Shown: positions 1 through 9,574, counted from the stretch's first letter. The stretch is 64,000 nt of DNA from DATBAX01 sp963723765 (GCA_963723765.1 CAVRSD010000003.1:434001-498000); one strand, 5' to 3'. The notes: a model not told the origin generated them from the sequence alone. Numbers and translations are program-made.

Positions 1-671
1 TACATAAAATGTTCCCCGGGATCGATCGCCAGTGCGAACGGAGCGGTCCCCACTGGAAATGGCGAGCCAGCGACCGGTTGCAGGACGCCGGAAGTATTGG
101 TGTATGCGGCCACCAGTCCAAGATTGGTAATCAGGACATAAACAAACTTACCCGTAGGCGATACCGTCAGAAAGTTTGGGTTGGTATTGGTCGCGAAGGG
201 AGAGCCGGAAATCTCGGTAAGAACTCCACTACTGGAATCGATGGAATAAGCGGAGATGTTGTTCGATCCGTTATTGGCAACAAATAAGACAGTCCCCCCG
301 CTATCCATGCTTAGAGTCAGCGGACTCAGTCCGGTGGGGGTGCGAGGCATGACTTCCGTGAGTGCGCCGGAAGTGCTGTCGATCTTGAACAGGGAAATGG
401 TGTTGTCGGCTGAATTGGAGACATAAGCGAACTTCTTCGCGGGATCCACCTGAATCGAAAACGGCGAGTTTCCGGTGGCATAGGGTGAGCCCAGAATATT
501 GGTGGAACTGCCGGTTGAGTTATTGATACGAAAGGCGGCGACTCCGGTATTGGGCACCGTCACATAGATGACATGGGAAGCGGACGTCGAGGAGAAGATA
601 GAATTGCAGCCAGGCAGACCTGCCAGCGCAAAACAGACGGCCAGCAGAGTTATTCCCTTCTTTTGCATCAT
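1..671 (-). CDS. Surface lipoprotein with YncE/lactonase-like beta-propeller (3' end beyond window)
   Basis: The reading frame is open from the ATG at 671 to the window edge, so only about 223 N-terminal residues are seen. The start MMQKKGITLLAVCFALAG is followed by LPGC, a lipobox-like site, so the protein is probably a lipid-anchored exported protein. The rest consists of repeating blades of the type 'FSIQVDPAKKFAYVSN' and 'LTLSMDSGGTVLFVAN', alternating with 'SSGALTEV', which is the signature of seven-bladed YVTN/6-phosphogluconolactonase-like propellers. Such proteins are common surface proteins of Acidobacteriota. Substrate or partner is unknown, and no catalytic residue can be named. 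The blade pattern makes the fold likely; a role in sugar lactone hydrolysis is not supported. Confidence 0.8.
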   Translation of the reverse strand, partial: MMQKKGITLLAVCFALAGLPGCNSIFSSTSASHVIYVTVPNTGVAAFRINNSTGSSTNILGSPYATGNSPFSIQVDPAKKFAYVSNSADNTISLFKIDSTSGALTEVMPRTPTGLSPLTLSMDSGGTVLFVANNGSNNISAYSIDSSSGVLTEISGSPFATNTNPNFLTVSPTGKFVYVLITNLGLVAAYTNTSGVLQPVAGSPFPVGTAPFALAIDPGEHFM

Positions 672-772
672 CAAACCCTTTCGGAAAGAGTGGGCGTCAC
701 CAATCATCTGGAACATGGCCAAGGATGGGTCGGAGTTTTGCCGGTGCACTCTTTGACTTCGTTTGCCGCGAA

Positions 773-1373
773 TCATTTACCGCCAAACTGATAAACCACG
801 CCGGTAGAAACCCTCAGGTTGTTTTGCGTGAGTTCAAAATTATTGTTGTAAACATAATCCACTTGAATGATGCGGACGGCAAGCTGCGACCGCCAATTCT
901 TTTGGATACCGCCCCCGAACGCAAAGGCGCGCCCCAGGCTGGAATAGCCGACAATGTCTGGTGGCTGAACCCCAAATCGCTCTCTCGATTTTCCGAAGAG
1001 CCCGCGGGCGAAAAAGGTGTAGCCTTTCTTGTCCAAAGGTAAATTGCGGTCCGACCATGAAAGTTGTACACACTCAAATGAGAGCCGTAGTTGGCGCTGA
1101 TATCGGCGACCACTACCCAAGCACGTGGTATTGGCGGGAGCGAAACAGGTGCGGCACGCTGAGCGACAGGTTTCCGCCATTCAGGTTCGAATCGTTGGCG
1201 AAGCCAAACGCCGAACTATCGAAATGCATGTAGGAATAGCCGCCAAACAGCTCCATGTGGACAGGAATTTCCTGTGCCGGTGAAGGAGCGCAGCAAAAAA
1301 TCAGCAATAAAATGACGCCCAGCAGGGTCGCGGCCCTGGGGATGAGGCGTGTGCCTTGCAGTCGGATTGTCAT
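773..1373 (-). pseudogene. Outer-membrane beta-barrel protein, disrupted by several frameshifts
   Basis: An N-terminal signal peptide (hydrophobic ATLLGVILLLIFCCAPSPAQ) leads into 'VHMELFGGYSYMHFD', typical of small acidobacterial outer-membrane barrels. The frame then breaks. Strand-like segments continue in other frames: 'VVVADISANYGSHLSVYNF' in a second frame, 'FMVGPQFTFG' apparently back in the first, and 'KKGYTFFARGLFG' to the C-terminal 'LRVSTGVVYQFGGK' in a third. At least two and probably three indels fall between about 1165 and 1035. The C-terminus ends like an outer-membrane barrel. Start chosen at the Met before TIRLQG; an upstream in-frame extension to 1469 lacks barrel or signal character. 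Either a decayed gene or several sequencing indels. Confidence 0.7.
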
Positions 1374-1755
1374 CAGGATGGCGTTACCAGCTTTCCTCCC
1401 GCGGGGGAGTTGCGCAAAAAGCAATATAGCAGTTCGATTTCTTCTCATGCTTGTCTTACGGAGTGCCAATCAACTTTCAGCAACCTGGTTTCAAATTTCA
1501 GACCTGGGAGCATTTGTCGCCAGTCCATTTCTCATGGCTTAGATGCCAGGTTCTGAATAATTTGATAAGTCTAATTTAAACACGATTTTAGCGGAAGTCC
1601 GCCGACCGGATCAGAAGCACTGTGTAATTGTTTGTAAAAGCTGCTGGCTATTACAACATCCGACCATAACACCTTATTTCATATTGACTTGGAATCGTTG
1701 CCGCCCTACCATGTGGCGACTAACGCACGACGGGCCCCTCCGCAGAATAACAAAA
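1374..1755. other. Divergent intergenic region, nothing recognised
   Basis: This 382-base gap separates the broken outer-membrane gene (minus) from the kinase gene (plus) and must hold both promoters. It becomes AT-rich around 1555-1690. I see no convincing -35/-10 pair, no RNA gene and no hairpin. Confidence 0.4.
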
Positions 1756-4321
1756 ATGATGGGACAAACTCTGGGCCACTATCGCGTGTTGGAAGAGATA
1801 GGCTCTGGGGGGATGGGTGAAGTCTATCGTGCCACGGACGATCGCCTGGGGCGCGACGTCGCCATTAAAGTACTGAAATCCTCGCTGGCGCAGGATCGCG
1901 ACCGTCTGCGCCGTTTCGAATTGGAAGCCCGCTCGGCCGCACTTCTGAATCACCCCAACATCGTTGCCATTTACGACATTGGCATGCAGGATGGTGCACC
2001 CTACATTGTTTCTGAGTTGTTGCAGGGGAAAACCCTGCGTGAAAGCCTTAATAATGGACCTCTCCCTGTTCGTCAGGCAGCCGATTACGCAACACAGATT
2101 GCCCAGGGTCTGGTAGCGGCACACGAAAAGGGCATTGTCCATCGCGATCTCAAGCCGGAAAACCTGTTTGTGACCCAGGATGGGCGAGTGAAAATCCTCG
2201 ATTTCGGCATCGCCAAGCTCACTGTACCCGAACAGGATGCAGACCAATCCCCGGCTACTATGGCGACGCAGACCAGGTCGGGAGCTCTGCTGGGGACGGT
2301 GGCCTATATGTCTCCGGAACAGCTTCGTGCCCAAGCGGTTGACCAGCGCAGCGACATTTTCAGTTTCGGGGCAATTCTGTACGAGATGCTGACGGGAAAA
2401 CGGGCCTTCTCCGGACAAAGCGAAGTCGACACCATCACTTCGGTCCTGAAAGAAGATCCGCCGGAAATGACCCTGGTGCGCCAGAACATTCCCCAGTGTG
2501 TTTGAGCGGATCGTACGCCATTGTTTGGAAAAAGAGCCGGAGGAAAGGTTCCAGTCGGCGCGCGAGCTGGTGTTTGCGCTGAGTGCGCTCTCGGATTCAT
2601 CGATCAGTAAGACGGTGACGCCGGTGCGGCCCGGAAAACTGCGGTGGAGGAAGTGGCTGCCATGGATGGTGGCTGCGATGTTACTGGCGGCAATTGGCAT
2701 TTTTGCGGGATTCAGACTAAAGCCAGTTTCCGATCCCATCTATCGGCGGCTTACTTTCGAGCGGGGCACAATTTATTCTGCGCGCTTTGCACCGGATGGC
2801 GGCAGCATTGTTTATGGAGCCGCCTGGAATGGCCATCCTCTCGAAATTTATTCCACGCTCGCCGATTCCCCACTCGAACATCCTTTGGGCATGACATCGG
2901 CCCACTTGTTAGCTCTTTCGCGCACCAATGAACTGGCGATTTCTCTGCGCGGAACCCACGGCAGCCGCCTGGATTTTGTGAATGGCATGCTGGCCAGCAC
3001 TCCGCTGGCGGGGGGAACACCGAGGGAAATTCAGCAAGACGTCACCTGGGCGGACTGGAGTCCCGAAGGTAAGCTGGCGGTGGTCCACCATCTGAGTGGG
3101 CACGATCAGTTGGAATATCCCATCGGCACCGTTCTGTATGCAACAAATGGAACGATCACCAATATCCGCTTTTCTCCGCAAGGAGATCGCATCGCGTTTA
3201 TGGATCATCCGGATCCGTGGGATGATCGTGGATCGATCTGCGTTACCGATCTGCAAGGGCACCGAAAGACACTGTCATCGGGATGGGAGTCGGAGGATGG
3301 GTTAGGATGGTCGCCGAGCGGGGAGGAGATCTGGTTTACAGCAGTCCAGAGTGGTTCCATCCGCGCCGTGTGGGCGGTGAGCTTGTCCGGAAAGCAGCGC
3401 AAAATTCTGGGTGTTCCCGGTGGATTTACTTTGCAGGACATCGCACAGGATGGGCGAATTCTGGTGACTGCCGGCAACGAACGGCTGGCGATGGACTGGA
3501 CAGGAAAGATTAAAACCGAAGAAGGTGCGCACGAGCTCTCCTGGTACGACTGGACCATTGCTAAAGATATTTCCTCGGATGGCAAATGGGTATTGTTCGA
3601 GGAAAGCAGTGAACCTGCCGGTACGAATTATGCAGTCGCCATTCGCAAGATTGACGGCTCTCCGCCGATTCGTTTGGGTGACGGCACGGGAGGCAGCTTG
3701 TCTCCAGATGGGAAGTGGGCGGCGTCAGTATTTACCGGAACGCCGGAGCACTTGACGTTGCTCGCGGTGGGGCCGGGCCAGGCGCGCGAGGTTCCACTGC
3801 CCACGCTCGAACATTTGCAGAATGGTTCGGCCCGCTTTCTGCCGGATGGGAAACACCTCGTCATCAACGCCAATGAACCGGGGCGCCCGGGGCGCAGTTA
3901 TATTGTCGATGCTGCTGGAGGCCCGCCGCGTCCGGTTACCCCCGAAGGGATATACGCAACTCTCCCTTCGCCTGACGGCAAGTACCTGGCGGCCTCGTTC
4001 CGGGCCCGAGGGGTTACTCTGTTTCCTGTGGATGGCGGAGAGTCTCGAGCGGTCCCGGGCGGAGATCCGGGAGACGTCCCGGTGCAGTGGTCCGCTGACG
4101 GACGTGCGTTGTATGTGCATGGGCCAGGAGAGATGCCGGTGAAGCTTTATCGTCTGGATATCGCAACTGGGAAACGAGACCTGATCAAGGAACTCATTCC
4201 CGATGATCGAGGCGGAGTGGTATCGATCGGCCCGGTTGTTACCAACCCCGGTGCGTCGGAGTTTGTTTACAGCTACTACCAGGTGCTCTCGGTCTTATAT
4301 GTAGTTTCCGGGCTGCATTAA
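1756..4321 (+). pseudogene. PknB-type Ser/Thr protein kinase fused to TolB/WD40-like propeller, one frameshift
   Basis: Residues 1-270 form a Hanks-type kinase: P-loop GSGGMGEVY (16-24), catalytic Lys in VAIKVL (38), HRDLKPEN (129-136), DFG (149-151), and 'GTVAYMSPEQL'. A membrane helix follows a basic stretch (WLPWMVAAMLLAAIGIFAG), then about 570 extracytoplasmic residues with repeated 'FSPQGDRIAF / LSPDGKWAA / SPDGKYLAA' blades, a PD40/TolB-type propeller. This kinase-TM-propeller architecture is common in Acidobacteriota and suggests a receptor kinase. The frame breaks near 2494: adding one C to the CCCC run restores NIPPVFERIVRHCLEK exactly. The loss of one base in a homopolymer could be a sequencing error. 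Without correction the halves are 1756-2505 and 2498-4321. ATG at 1756 or 1759 fits the family start MGQTLGHYRV. Confidence 0.85.
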
Positions 4322-4345
4322 GTTCCAGACTGATGCCAGAATTTC

Positions 4346-5365
4346 CTAGATCAGCTTCCCCGTAAAACTTTCCCGCACGTAGTGGAAGAATAGGGATGTA
4401 GAAGTGTTTCCCCAAGGAAGCGGGTCGCGGGAGTGTGGTAATTCACACCCGCAATAGATCAAGCCGTCACCAATGCCCTGAAACACGGTTGTTTTTCCTC
4501 TTGGGGTATGCAAATGGAGTGGCCACGGGGTTTCGCACACCGGTTCCGGAGAATAATCGATGCATAGACTGATGCTGAACTCGCACTGCTCACGGTCGGT
4601 GTGGGTTTCGAGTTTCGCTCCTCCTTGGTATGAACTGAAATAAACATAAGAGGGTTTCACTGGCTCTGCGACAACGCGGCTGACTGCTGGCGCCAGTTGG
4701 TGGTGGAAAAAACGGGCCACGGATTCGTTTTGCTTCGCATACCGGCGGGAACTTTGGGAGTCTCCCAAAGGCATTTTTCCAGTGCGAATCAAATGCCGAT
4801 AATAGCGACGCAAAGCGGAGATGTGAAAGGGATGAATTAAATGTCCGATGGGAGCATAGCGCTTCTCTTTGAATTGCGCAGCGCAATGATAAAAAGTGTT
4901 ATTCCAGAGTTTGCTGTCGGTTGCTGCGTAGTCTTCTGACACCAGCACCCCAGCCATGGCGAGAATGCTGCGGGTGTGAGAAGTCAGCGCGGCAGGGGCG
5001 CGATTTCCCGGTTGAAGTCCAGCTAAGACTGCACTGAGTTCCTGGCCCAACCAGAAGGGGAGCACAGCCTGACGCGCTGGATCATTGATCCAGATCATGT
5101 TGGGACTAAGTGCAAAGTTGTCGAACAGCCACGCCTGGTCAGCCAGAGCCGTGGGCAATTCGCCATTCTGGGCGAACCAAGCATCAGGATTGATGAAAAG
5201 TGGACGATCAGATGGATGCTCCCAGGCCCAATCCCGGAGGGAGTGCTCCGGGACCAGGTGATCCGGTTGATCGTCCAGGCAGCAATGGAAAAGCCACCGG
5301 GGAAGGTCGGCGCTGTTGGCTAGCGCAAAATTTTCTTCCGCAAGCCCGATCCACGTGTTGTTCAT
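4346..5365 (-). CDS. 2OG-Fe(II) oxygenase-like protein, partner of the repeat-bearing oxygenase
   Basis: 339 residues from MNNTWIG. The ATG overlaps the upstream stop as TAATG, so the two genes are probably translationally coupled. The N-terminal 240 residues match nothing I recognise. The C-terminal part looks like a double-stranded beta-helix dioxygenase: HTD (H255, D257) and a distal His in 'ELPHSRDP' (H311) would bind Fe(II), with 'CIDYSPEP' and 'FQGIGDGLIYCG' between them as in prolyl-4-hydroxylase-like folds. The usual 2OG-binding Arg/Lys about ten residues after the distal His is not obvious, so activity is unsure. The long helical N-terminal part could bind the substrate. The neighbour suggests both act on the same target, possibly the proline-rich repeat of that neighbour. 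Confidence 0.6.
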   Translation of the reverse strand: MNNTWIGLAEENFALANSADLPRWLFHCCLDDQPDHLVPEHSLRDWAWEHPSDRPLFINPDAWFAQNGELPTALADQAWLFDNFALSPNMIWINDPARQAVLPFWLGQELSAVLAGLQPGNRAPAALTSHTRSILAMAGVLVSEDYAATDSKLWNNTFYHCAAQFKEKRYAPIGHLIHPFHISALRRYYRHLIRTGKMPLGDSQSSRRYAKQNESVARFFHHQLAPAVSRVVAEPVKPSYVYFSSYQGGAKLETHTDREQCEFSISLCIDYSPEPVCETPWPLHLHTPRGKTTVFQGIGDGLIYCGCELPHSRDPLPWGNTSTSLFFHYVRESFTGKLI

Positions 5366-6543
5366 TAGCGATGAAACCATCCGTTCACGGTGAAGCGGCT
5401 GTCGGCGAATGCTTTGGACGGGCAATCGACCGGGGTGATTTCGTGCGTCAGCGAACTGGGAAACAAAATGACCTGGTTTTGCTGGGGGACGATGGCACGA
5501 TAGTTTGGCAGGGGCAGGTATCTTCCGTTCTTCCATAGTGAATCGTAGATCCGCAGCTCGCCGCCGCGGAACTTTTTGGGTTCACGATGGAAGAAGTACA
5601 CGAATGTGAGCTCGCGCGAAGCAATGCTTTCCTCGGCGTTGTCGCAGTGCCAGTGGAAGAAATCTCCATCATTACTGGCTGTAATTTGCAGCTCTATGTG
5701 GGAAGCCCGGAACGGATCTCGCCCAAGCTTCCGCAAAACTCTGGGCAAACAGCTTTGCAGCCGGTCCAGAAGAATTTCACGGTGCCTGCCCAGATTCATA
5801 AGTACGTGAGACCGGCGGTGTTCAAAATCGGTAACGCCCCCCGGCAGACCGGGAGCAATGACTTCACTGATCTGGAATTCCATTTCCCGCGCCAGGGTTT
5901 CCTGCATAAGGCCGTGCAATTCCTCGGGTGCGAGAAATTCGTCCAAGAGCAGACATTGCGCCGGCATCACTGCAGATTGCTCAGCAACGGCAACGCTGCT
6001 GGATACGGTTTCTATCTCCCGCGTAAGGTTTGGCGGAGTGGGGCCGGGAGGCCGAGGGGCGCCGTCAGGGCTGGGTCCAGGAGGTAAACCGGGACTGCCG
6101 AGCCGCACGGCGTTCGGCGGAGTGGGGCCGGGAGGCCGGGGAGCGCCGTCAGGGCTAGGTCCAGGGGGCAGACCGGGACTGCCGAGCCGCATCGCGTTTG
6201 GCGGAGTGGGACCTGGCGGCCGGGGAGCGTTAGGGCTTGGTCCGGGAGGTAGGCCAGGACTGCCTAGATTCATTCGCTTGGTTGTCCTACCGTTAACCTG
6301 GCGCGTCAACTGCTTCAGAAGTTGCTGCGCGATACTGCCGCCCAATACTTTGTACGCCCGCTCCGCGACAATCTCTCCAACTATGCGGGCGATTGCGTCG
6401 GTGACGTTCTGGTCTTCGGGGGTGAGGTTGTGGTTTGCTCGTTGAATGAGATTTGCGAGTAATTCTCTTTCGGCCACATTCAGGATGCGCTCATCGCTCA
6501 TCAGTGCGCCGGAGAGAGTTTCAATGGTTTCGTGCACAGCCAT
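5365..6543 (-). CDS. 2OG-Fe(II) oxygenase with N-terminal helical domain and three Pro-rich repeats
   Basis: 392 residues from the ATG at 6543, which follows an AGGAGG ribosome binding site; an upstream in-frame Met lacks one. Residues 1-90 are a charged helical domain with no Pro-rich character. Residues 91-173 hold three near-identical 27-28-residue units built on LGSPGLPPGPSP and APRPPGPTPPN. Residues 190-392 are a prolyl-4-hydroxylase-type dioxygenase: HCD (H299, D301) and distal His in 'SSLTHEITP' (H367) for Fe(II), Arg383 in 'DSRFTVNGWF' for 2-oxoglutarate, and 'GGELRIYD' between. It is followed by a second oxygenase-like gene in a TAATG overlap. A hydroxylase physically joined to PPG-rich repeats suggests the repeats may be its own substrate or a linker; this is inference. 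Confidence 0.75.
   Translation of the reverse strand: MAVHETIETLSGALMSDERILNVAERELLANLIQRANHNLTPEDQNVTDAIARIVGEIVAERAYKVLGGSIAQQLLKQLTRQVNGRTTKRMNLGSPGLPPGPSPNAPRPPGPTPPNAMRLGSPGLPPGPSPDGAPRPPGPTPPNAVRLGSPGLPPGPSPDGAPRPPGPTPPNLTREIETVSSSVAVAEQSAVMPAQCLLLDEFLAPEELHGLMQETLAREMEFQISEVIAPGLPGGVTDFEHRRSHVLMNLGRHREILLDRLQSCLPRVLRKLGRDPFRASHIELQITASNDGDFFHWHCDNAEESIASRELTFVYFFHREPKKFRGGELRIYDSLWKNGRYLPLPNYRAIVPQQNQVILFPSSLTHEITPVDCPSKAFADSRFTVNGWFHR
6025..6273 (-). repeat. Three tandem 81-84 bp coding repeats (Pro/Gly-rich)
   Basis: Three head-to-tail units encode 27, 28 and 28 residues. The last two differ at only a few positions; the first lacks one codon (SPNAP for SPDGAP) and is more diverged at DNA level. 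The reading frame is maintained throughout, so this is a coding repeat within the oxygenase gene, not a CRISPR or satellite. Confidence 0.9.
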
Positions 6544-6679
6544 GCCGTGGTACCTCCTGGGGAGAGACACCTATCCACGCGCCGGCAGCCGACGTAAGCG
6601 AAGGGGGAACACAGACTAGCAAGGAACCTGCTGTGGAAAAATAAATATTAACCGGCTGGACTAGTTGGAGGTGTTAGGA

Positions 6680-7375
6680 CTATTTTCCCGCCATCGCCCC
6701 CACCAGCGACGAAAAGATCTTGAAGCCTTCAATGCAGCCCAACTCAGGTTCACTGGCGCGTTCAGGGTGAGGCATCATCCCGAGTACATTTCGTCCTGGG
6801 CTGCAAATGCCGGCAATGTTGTCTAAAGATCCATTGGGATTGGCGGCTTTGGTGATTTGTCCATCCGGCTCGGCATAGCGAAAGACAATCCGATTGTCTT
6901 GTTGCAATTCTGCCAGAGTGTTTTCGTCGCAAAAATAATTGCCATCCATGTGGCCGATCGGGATGGTCAGAACCTCGCCCGCGTCGCAGGCATTGGTAAA
7001 AGGAGTATCGGCATTTTCGACACGCACATGTACTGGTTTGCAAACGTATTTGAGGCCAAAGTTCCGGGTCAAGGCTCCGGGCAACAGCCCGGATTCACAG
7101 AGAATCTGAAAGCCGTTACAGATGCCGAGCACCAATCCGCCGCCGTCTGCAAATTTACGTACCGATTCCATGACCGGAGAAAACTTCGCAATCGCGCCGG
7201 TGCGCAAATAATCACCGTAAGCAAATCCGCCGGGGACAATGATGGCATCGCAGTTTTCGAGGTTGTGCGACTCATGCCATAGAAAAGTAACGGGTTGTTT
7301 GGCTACCTGCTGGATGGTCCAGAAGGCATCGTGATCACAATTCGATCCGGGGAAGATGAGCACGCCAAATTTCAT
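6680..7375 (-). CDS. purQ: Phosphoribosylformylglycinamidine synthase, glutaminase subunit PurQ
   Basis: 231 residues, the usual size for the stand-alone PurQ. It supplies ammonia from glutamine to PurL in the fourth step of purine synthesis (FGAR to FGAM). The class I glutamine amidotransferase triad is visible: nucleophile Cys in 'GICNGFQIL', His and Glu in 'PHPERASEP'. The N-terminus MKFGVLIFPGSNCDHD is characteristic of PurQ. purL and purS are not next to it here, so the gene stands alone between the oxygenase pair and the plus-strand exported-protein pair. The start is the only sensible one. Confidence 0.96.
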   Translation of the reverse strand: MKFGVLIFPGSNCDHDAFWTIQQVAKQPVTFLWHESHNLENCDAIIVPGGFAYGDYLRTGAIAKFSPVMESVRKFADGGGLVLGICNGFQILCESGLLPGALTRNFGLKYVCKPVHVRVENADTPFTNACDAGEVLTIPIGHMDGNYFCDENTLAELQQDNRIVFRYAEPDGQITKAANPNGSLDNIAGICSPGRNVLGMMPHPERASEPELGCIEGFKIFSSLVGAMAGK

Positions 7376-7546
7376 CGCAGCTTCCTTGGTGACGGGGATG
7401 AATAAAGTCTAGCATGACGGGACGACGGCCGATTGGGGTGCCGAATTGATCAGCCTTATGCCAAAACGGACACCCAGAAGGCCAAGTCGTGACCCGTTAC
7501 GTTCGTTACCTATTGCCCGGAACCCGATCTGGCTACACTCGCCAAT

Positions 7547-7999
7547 GTGGCGATCAGGCGCAAATTACTGGTGTTGGTATGTGTCGCGGGACTGTCGCTG
7601 GCTGCGCAGGCAAAACAGCTGGCACTGGTCGCGGACACAAAAAACACCACCTCGAACATTAGCGCTGCCGACCTGGTAAAAATCTTCAACGTGCACAACC
7701 GGACCTGGCCGGATGGCAAGGCCATCAAGATTGTGATGCGTGACCCGTCTTCCGCGGACATGCAACTGGTCCTTCGAAAACTGCTCAACATGACGCCCGA
7801 CCAGGCGCATACGTTTATTCAAGCCCACCGGGATGCCATCGTGATCGCCGATTCTGACGATGCGGTGCTGCGTTTTGTTGCGAGCTCCCCGGGCGCTCTC
7901 GGGATCGTGGACCTCTATTCGCTCACCAAAGACGTGAACGTCGTGAAAATTGAAGGCAAGCTGCCAGTCGAGCAGGGTTACTTGCTGAGGGGAAACTAA
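7547..7999 (+). CDS. PstS-like periplasmic binding domain protein, small exported
   Basis: 150 residues with an N-terminal signal peptide (KLLVLVCVAGLSLAAQA). The mature part 'ISAADLVKIFNVHNRTWPDGKAIKIVMRDPSS...FVASSPGALGIVDLYSL' resembles one lobe of phosphate-binding PstS-like proteins, in which 'W.DG..I..V.R...S' and 'PGAIGY' are typical. At this size it is half of a classical binding protein, so it may act as a sensor or scaffold and not as a transporter subunit. The next gene (TPR) begins at the base after the stop, so the two are one transcription unit and probably act together. The start is GTG at 7547, with no clear ribosome binding site, so it is less certain. Confidence 0.7.
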   Translation: MAIRRKLLVLVCVAGLSLAAQAKQLALVADTKNTTSNISAADLVKIFNVHNRTWPDGKAIKIVMRDPSSADMQLVLRKLLNMTPDQAHTFIQAHRDAIVIADSDDAVLRFVASSPGALGIVDLYSLTKDVNVVKIEGKLPVEQGYLLRGN

Positions 8000-9562
8000 A
8001 TGTTCAGCACGCTCAACCGAAACCTACTCAACCGGAATACCAACCGCCGAACCGCCGCGTCACTGGTCATAACCAGTTTGTTGTTGGCTGCGGTGACCGT
8101 GATGGCCCAGCAGACAACTCCGGCGTCCAGCGATCCGCAAACTGCGGTGTTCCCGATGACCACCAAATCTCCCGAGGCCCGCCGTCTGGTGGATGAGGCC
8201 TTGACGCTTTATCTCGACCGGGTAGAACAGGCGCAGTCGATCGACATCCTGCGCAAGGCCATCAAGCTCGATCCCGATTTTGCCATGGGGCACGAATTGC
8301 TGGCTCAAATCAGCCTGGATTCTGCGGAGCAGGTGACCGAACAAGAAAAGGCATTCGCCACCCGCAAGTACGCTACGCAGCCTGAGCAAACATTGATTGA
8401 GTGGTATCAGGAAGCCGGCGACGCCAACTTAATCCCGGCCATCACGAAAATGAACGATGTGCTCAGCCAGTATCCGCACGACAAATGGGTAGTTTGGATG
8501 ACTACCTGGTGGCTGATGACGCAGACCCAGTACGAGCGCTCGATTGCGGTTTACGAGAAGTCGGGAATCACCGATTCCGCAGGCCTGCTGAACAACATGG
8601 GCTACAACTACGCCTACATCCGGCAGTACGACAAGGCATTCGCGCAAATGGACAAGTATGTCGCGGCCATGCCTGGCGATCCGAATCCTCAGGATTCTTA
8701 CGCCGAAATGCTCCGTTTGGCGGGACGTTTTGATCAGTCGGTCGAGCATTATCGCGCCGCGTTGGCGATCAACCCCAAGTTCTATTCATCGCAGTTTGGC
8801 GTAGCCGATACCTATTCGCTCATGGGAGACCAGGTTCGGGCGCGCAAAGAGTACGAAATCGGATTCCAGAAGTTTTCCATTCCGCAACAGCATTGGATCT
8901 TGTGGAAGACCAGGGAAGCGGACACCTACGTGCGCGAAGGCGACTACGCAGGAGCGGATAAAGCTTTCCTGGTGATTGCCGCTTATGCCCATTCGGCACA
9001 CATCGATCAGACCGAAGCTGATACCTATCGGCAAATGGCCATGTATCAGCAGGATCAGAAGCTGGCGCTGGCTTACTTGGCCAAAGCCGATGTGGCGGTG
9101 CATGGGGGCAGGAATGCTCTGAAGTCCGCGATCGTGGAAGAATCGGCGCAGATTTTGCGCTTACGGATTGAACTGGCGGTGAAAGCAGGCAAACTAGACG
9201 AGGCCCGTACTATGGTGGCCCGGCTTTCCGAAATATCGGAAAACTCGAACGATAAGTTGGTTGAAGTTGCTTATGAGGGGGCCGCGGGTACGGTTCTCTA
9301 CTCCGATGGCAAGTATGATGAGGCGATAGCGCACCTTGAAGAAGACCCCGACAATGCTCTCTCCTTGAAGCTGCTGGCCCAGGCGTATCAGAAGACTGGT
9401 TACAGTGCAGGGGTGAAACGCATCGATGAGAAACTTTCGAATTTGAACGATCCCACGCTGGAGCAGGCAATGGTGGTCCCCGGGTTCCGCAAGTGTTACC
9501 AGGACCCGACCTGCAATGGGAGTCTGAATGCCGGCACCCCCAAGCTTCGGCATACTCTTTAA
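8000..9562 (+). CDS. Exported tetratricopeptide-repeat protein
   Basis: 520 residues with an N-terminal signal (TAASLVITSLLLAAVTVMAQ). The mature chain contains many helix-turn-helix TPR units, for example 'IDILRKAIKLDPDFAMGHELLAQISL', 'LNNMGYNYAYIRQYDKAFAQMDKYV' and 'YAEMLRLAGRFDQSVEHYRAALAINP'. TPR arrays bind peptides or proteins; no enzyme domain is present. Its ATG follows the stop of the PstS-like gene without a gap, so co-translation and a joint function in the periplasm are likely. C-terminal residues include two Cys (KCYQDPTCNG) that may form a disulfide. Confidence 0.85.
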   Translation: MFSTLNRNLLNRNTNRRTAASLVITSLLLAAVTVMAQQTTPASSDPQTAVFPMTTKSPEARRLVDEALTLYLDRVEQAQSIDILRKAIKLDPDFAMGHELLAQISLDSAEQVTEQEKAFATRKYATQPEQTLIEWYQEAGDANLIPAITKMNDVLSQYPHDKWVVWMTTWWLMTQTQYERSIAVYEKSGITDSAGLLNNMGYNYAYIRQYDKAFAQMDKYVAAMPGDPNPQDSYAEMLRLAGRFDQSVEHYRAALAINPKFYSSQFGVADTYSLMGDQVRARKEYEIGFQKFSIPQQHWILWKTREADTYVREGDYAGADKAFLVIAAYAHSAHIDQTEADTYRQMAMYQQDQKLALAYLAKADVAVHGGRNALKSAIVEESAQILRLRIELAVKAGKLDEARTMVARLSEISENSNDKLVEVAYEGAAGTVLYSDGKYDEAIAHLEEDPDNALSLKLLAQAYQKTGYSAGVKRIDEKLSNLNDPTLEQAMVVPGFRKCYQDPTCNGSLNAGTPKLRHTL

Positions 9563-9574
9563 TCCACGTTTTTC

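Noticed and set aside
1720..2739. Minus-strand open frame of 339 codons inside the kinase gene
   Set aside because: Antisense of a clear kinase; composition is not protein-like.
6025..6273. CRISPR-like tandem units
   Set aside because: Units of 81-84 bases are adjacent without spacers and stay in frame; they are coding repeats.
5858..6445. Plus-strand Gly/Pro-rich open frame (GGVGPGGRGAP repeats)
   Set aside because: It is the antisense of the proline-rich repeat in the oxygenase gene; the opposite strand has a ribosome site, catalytic motifs and coherent domains.
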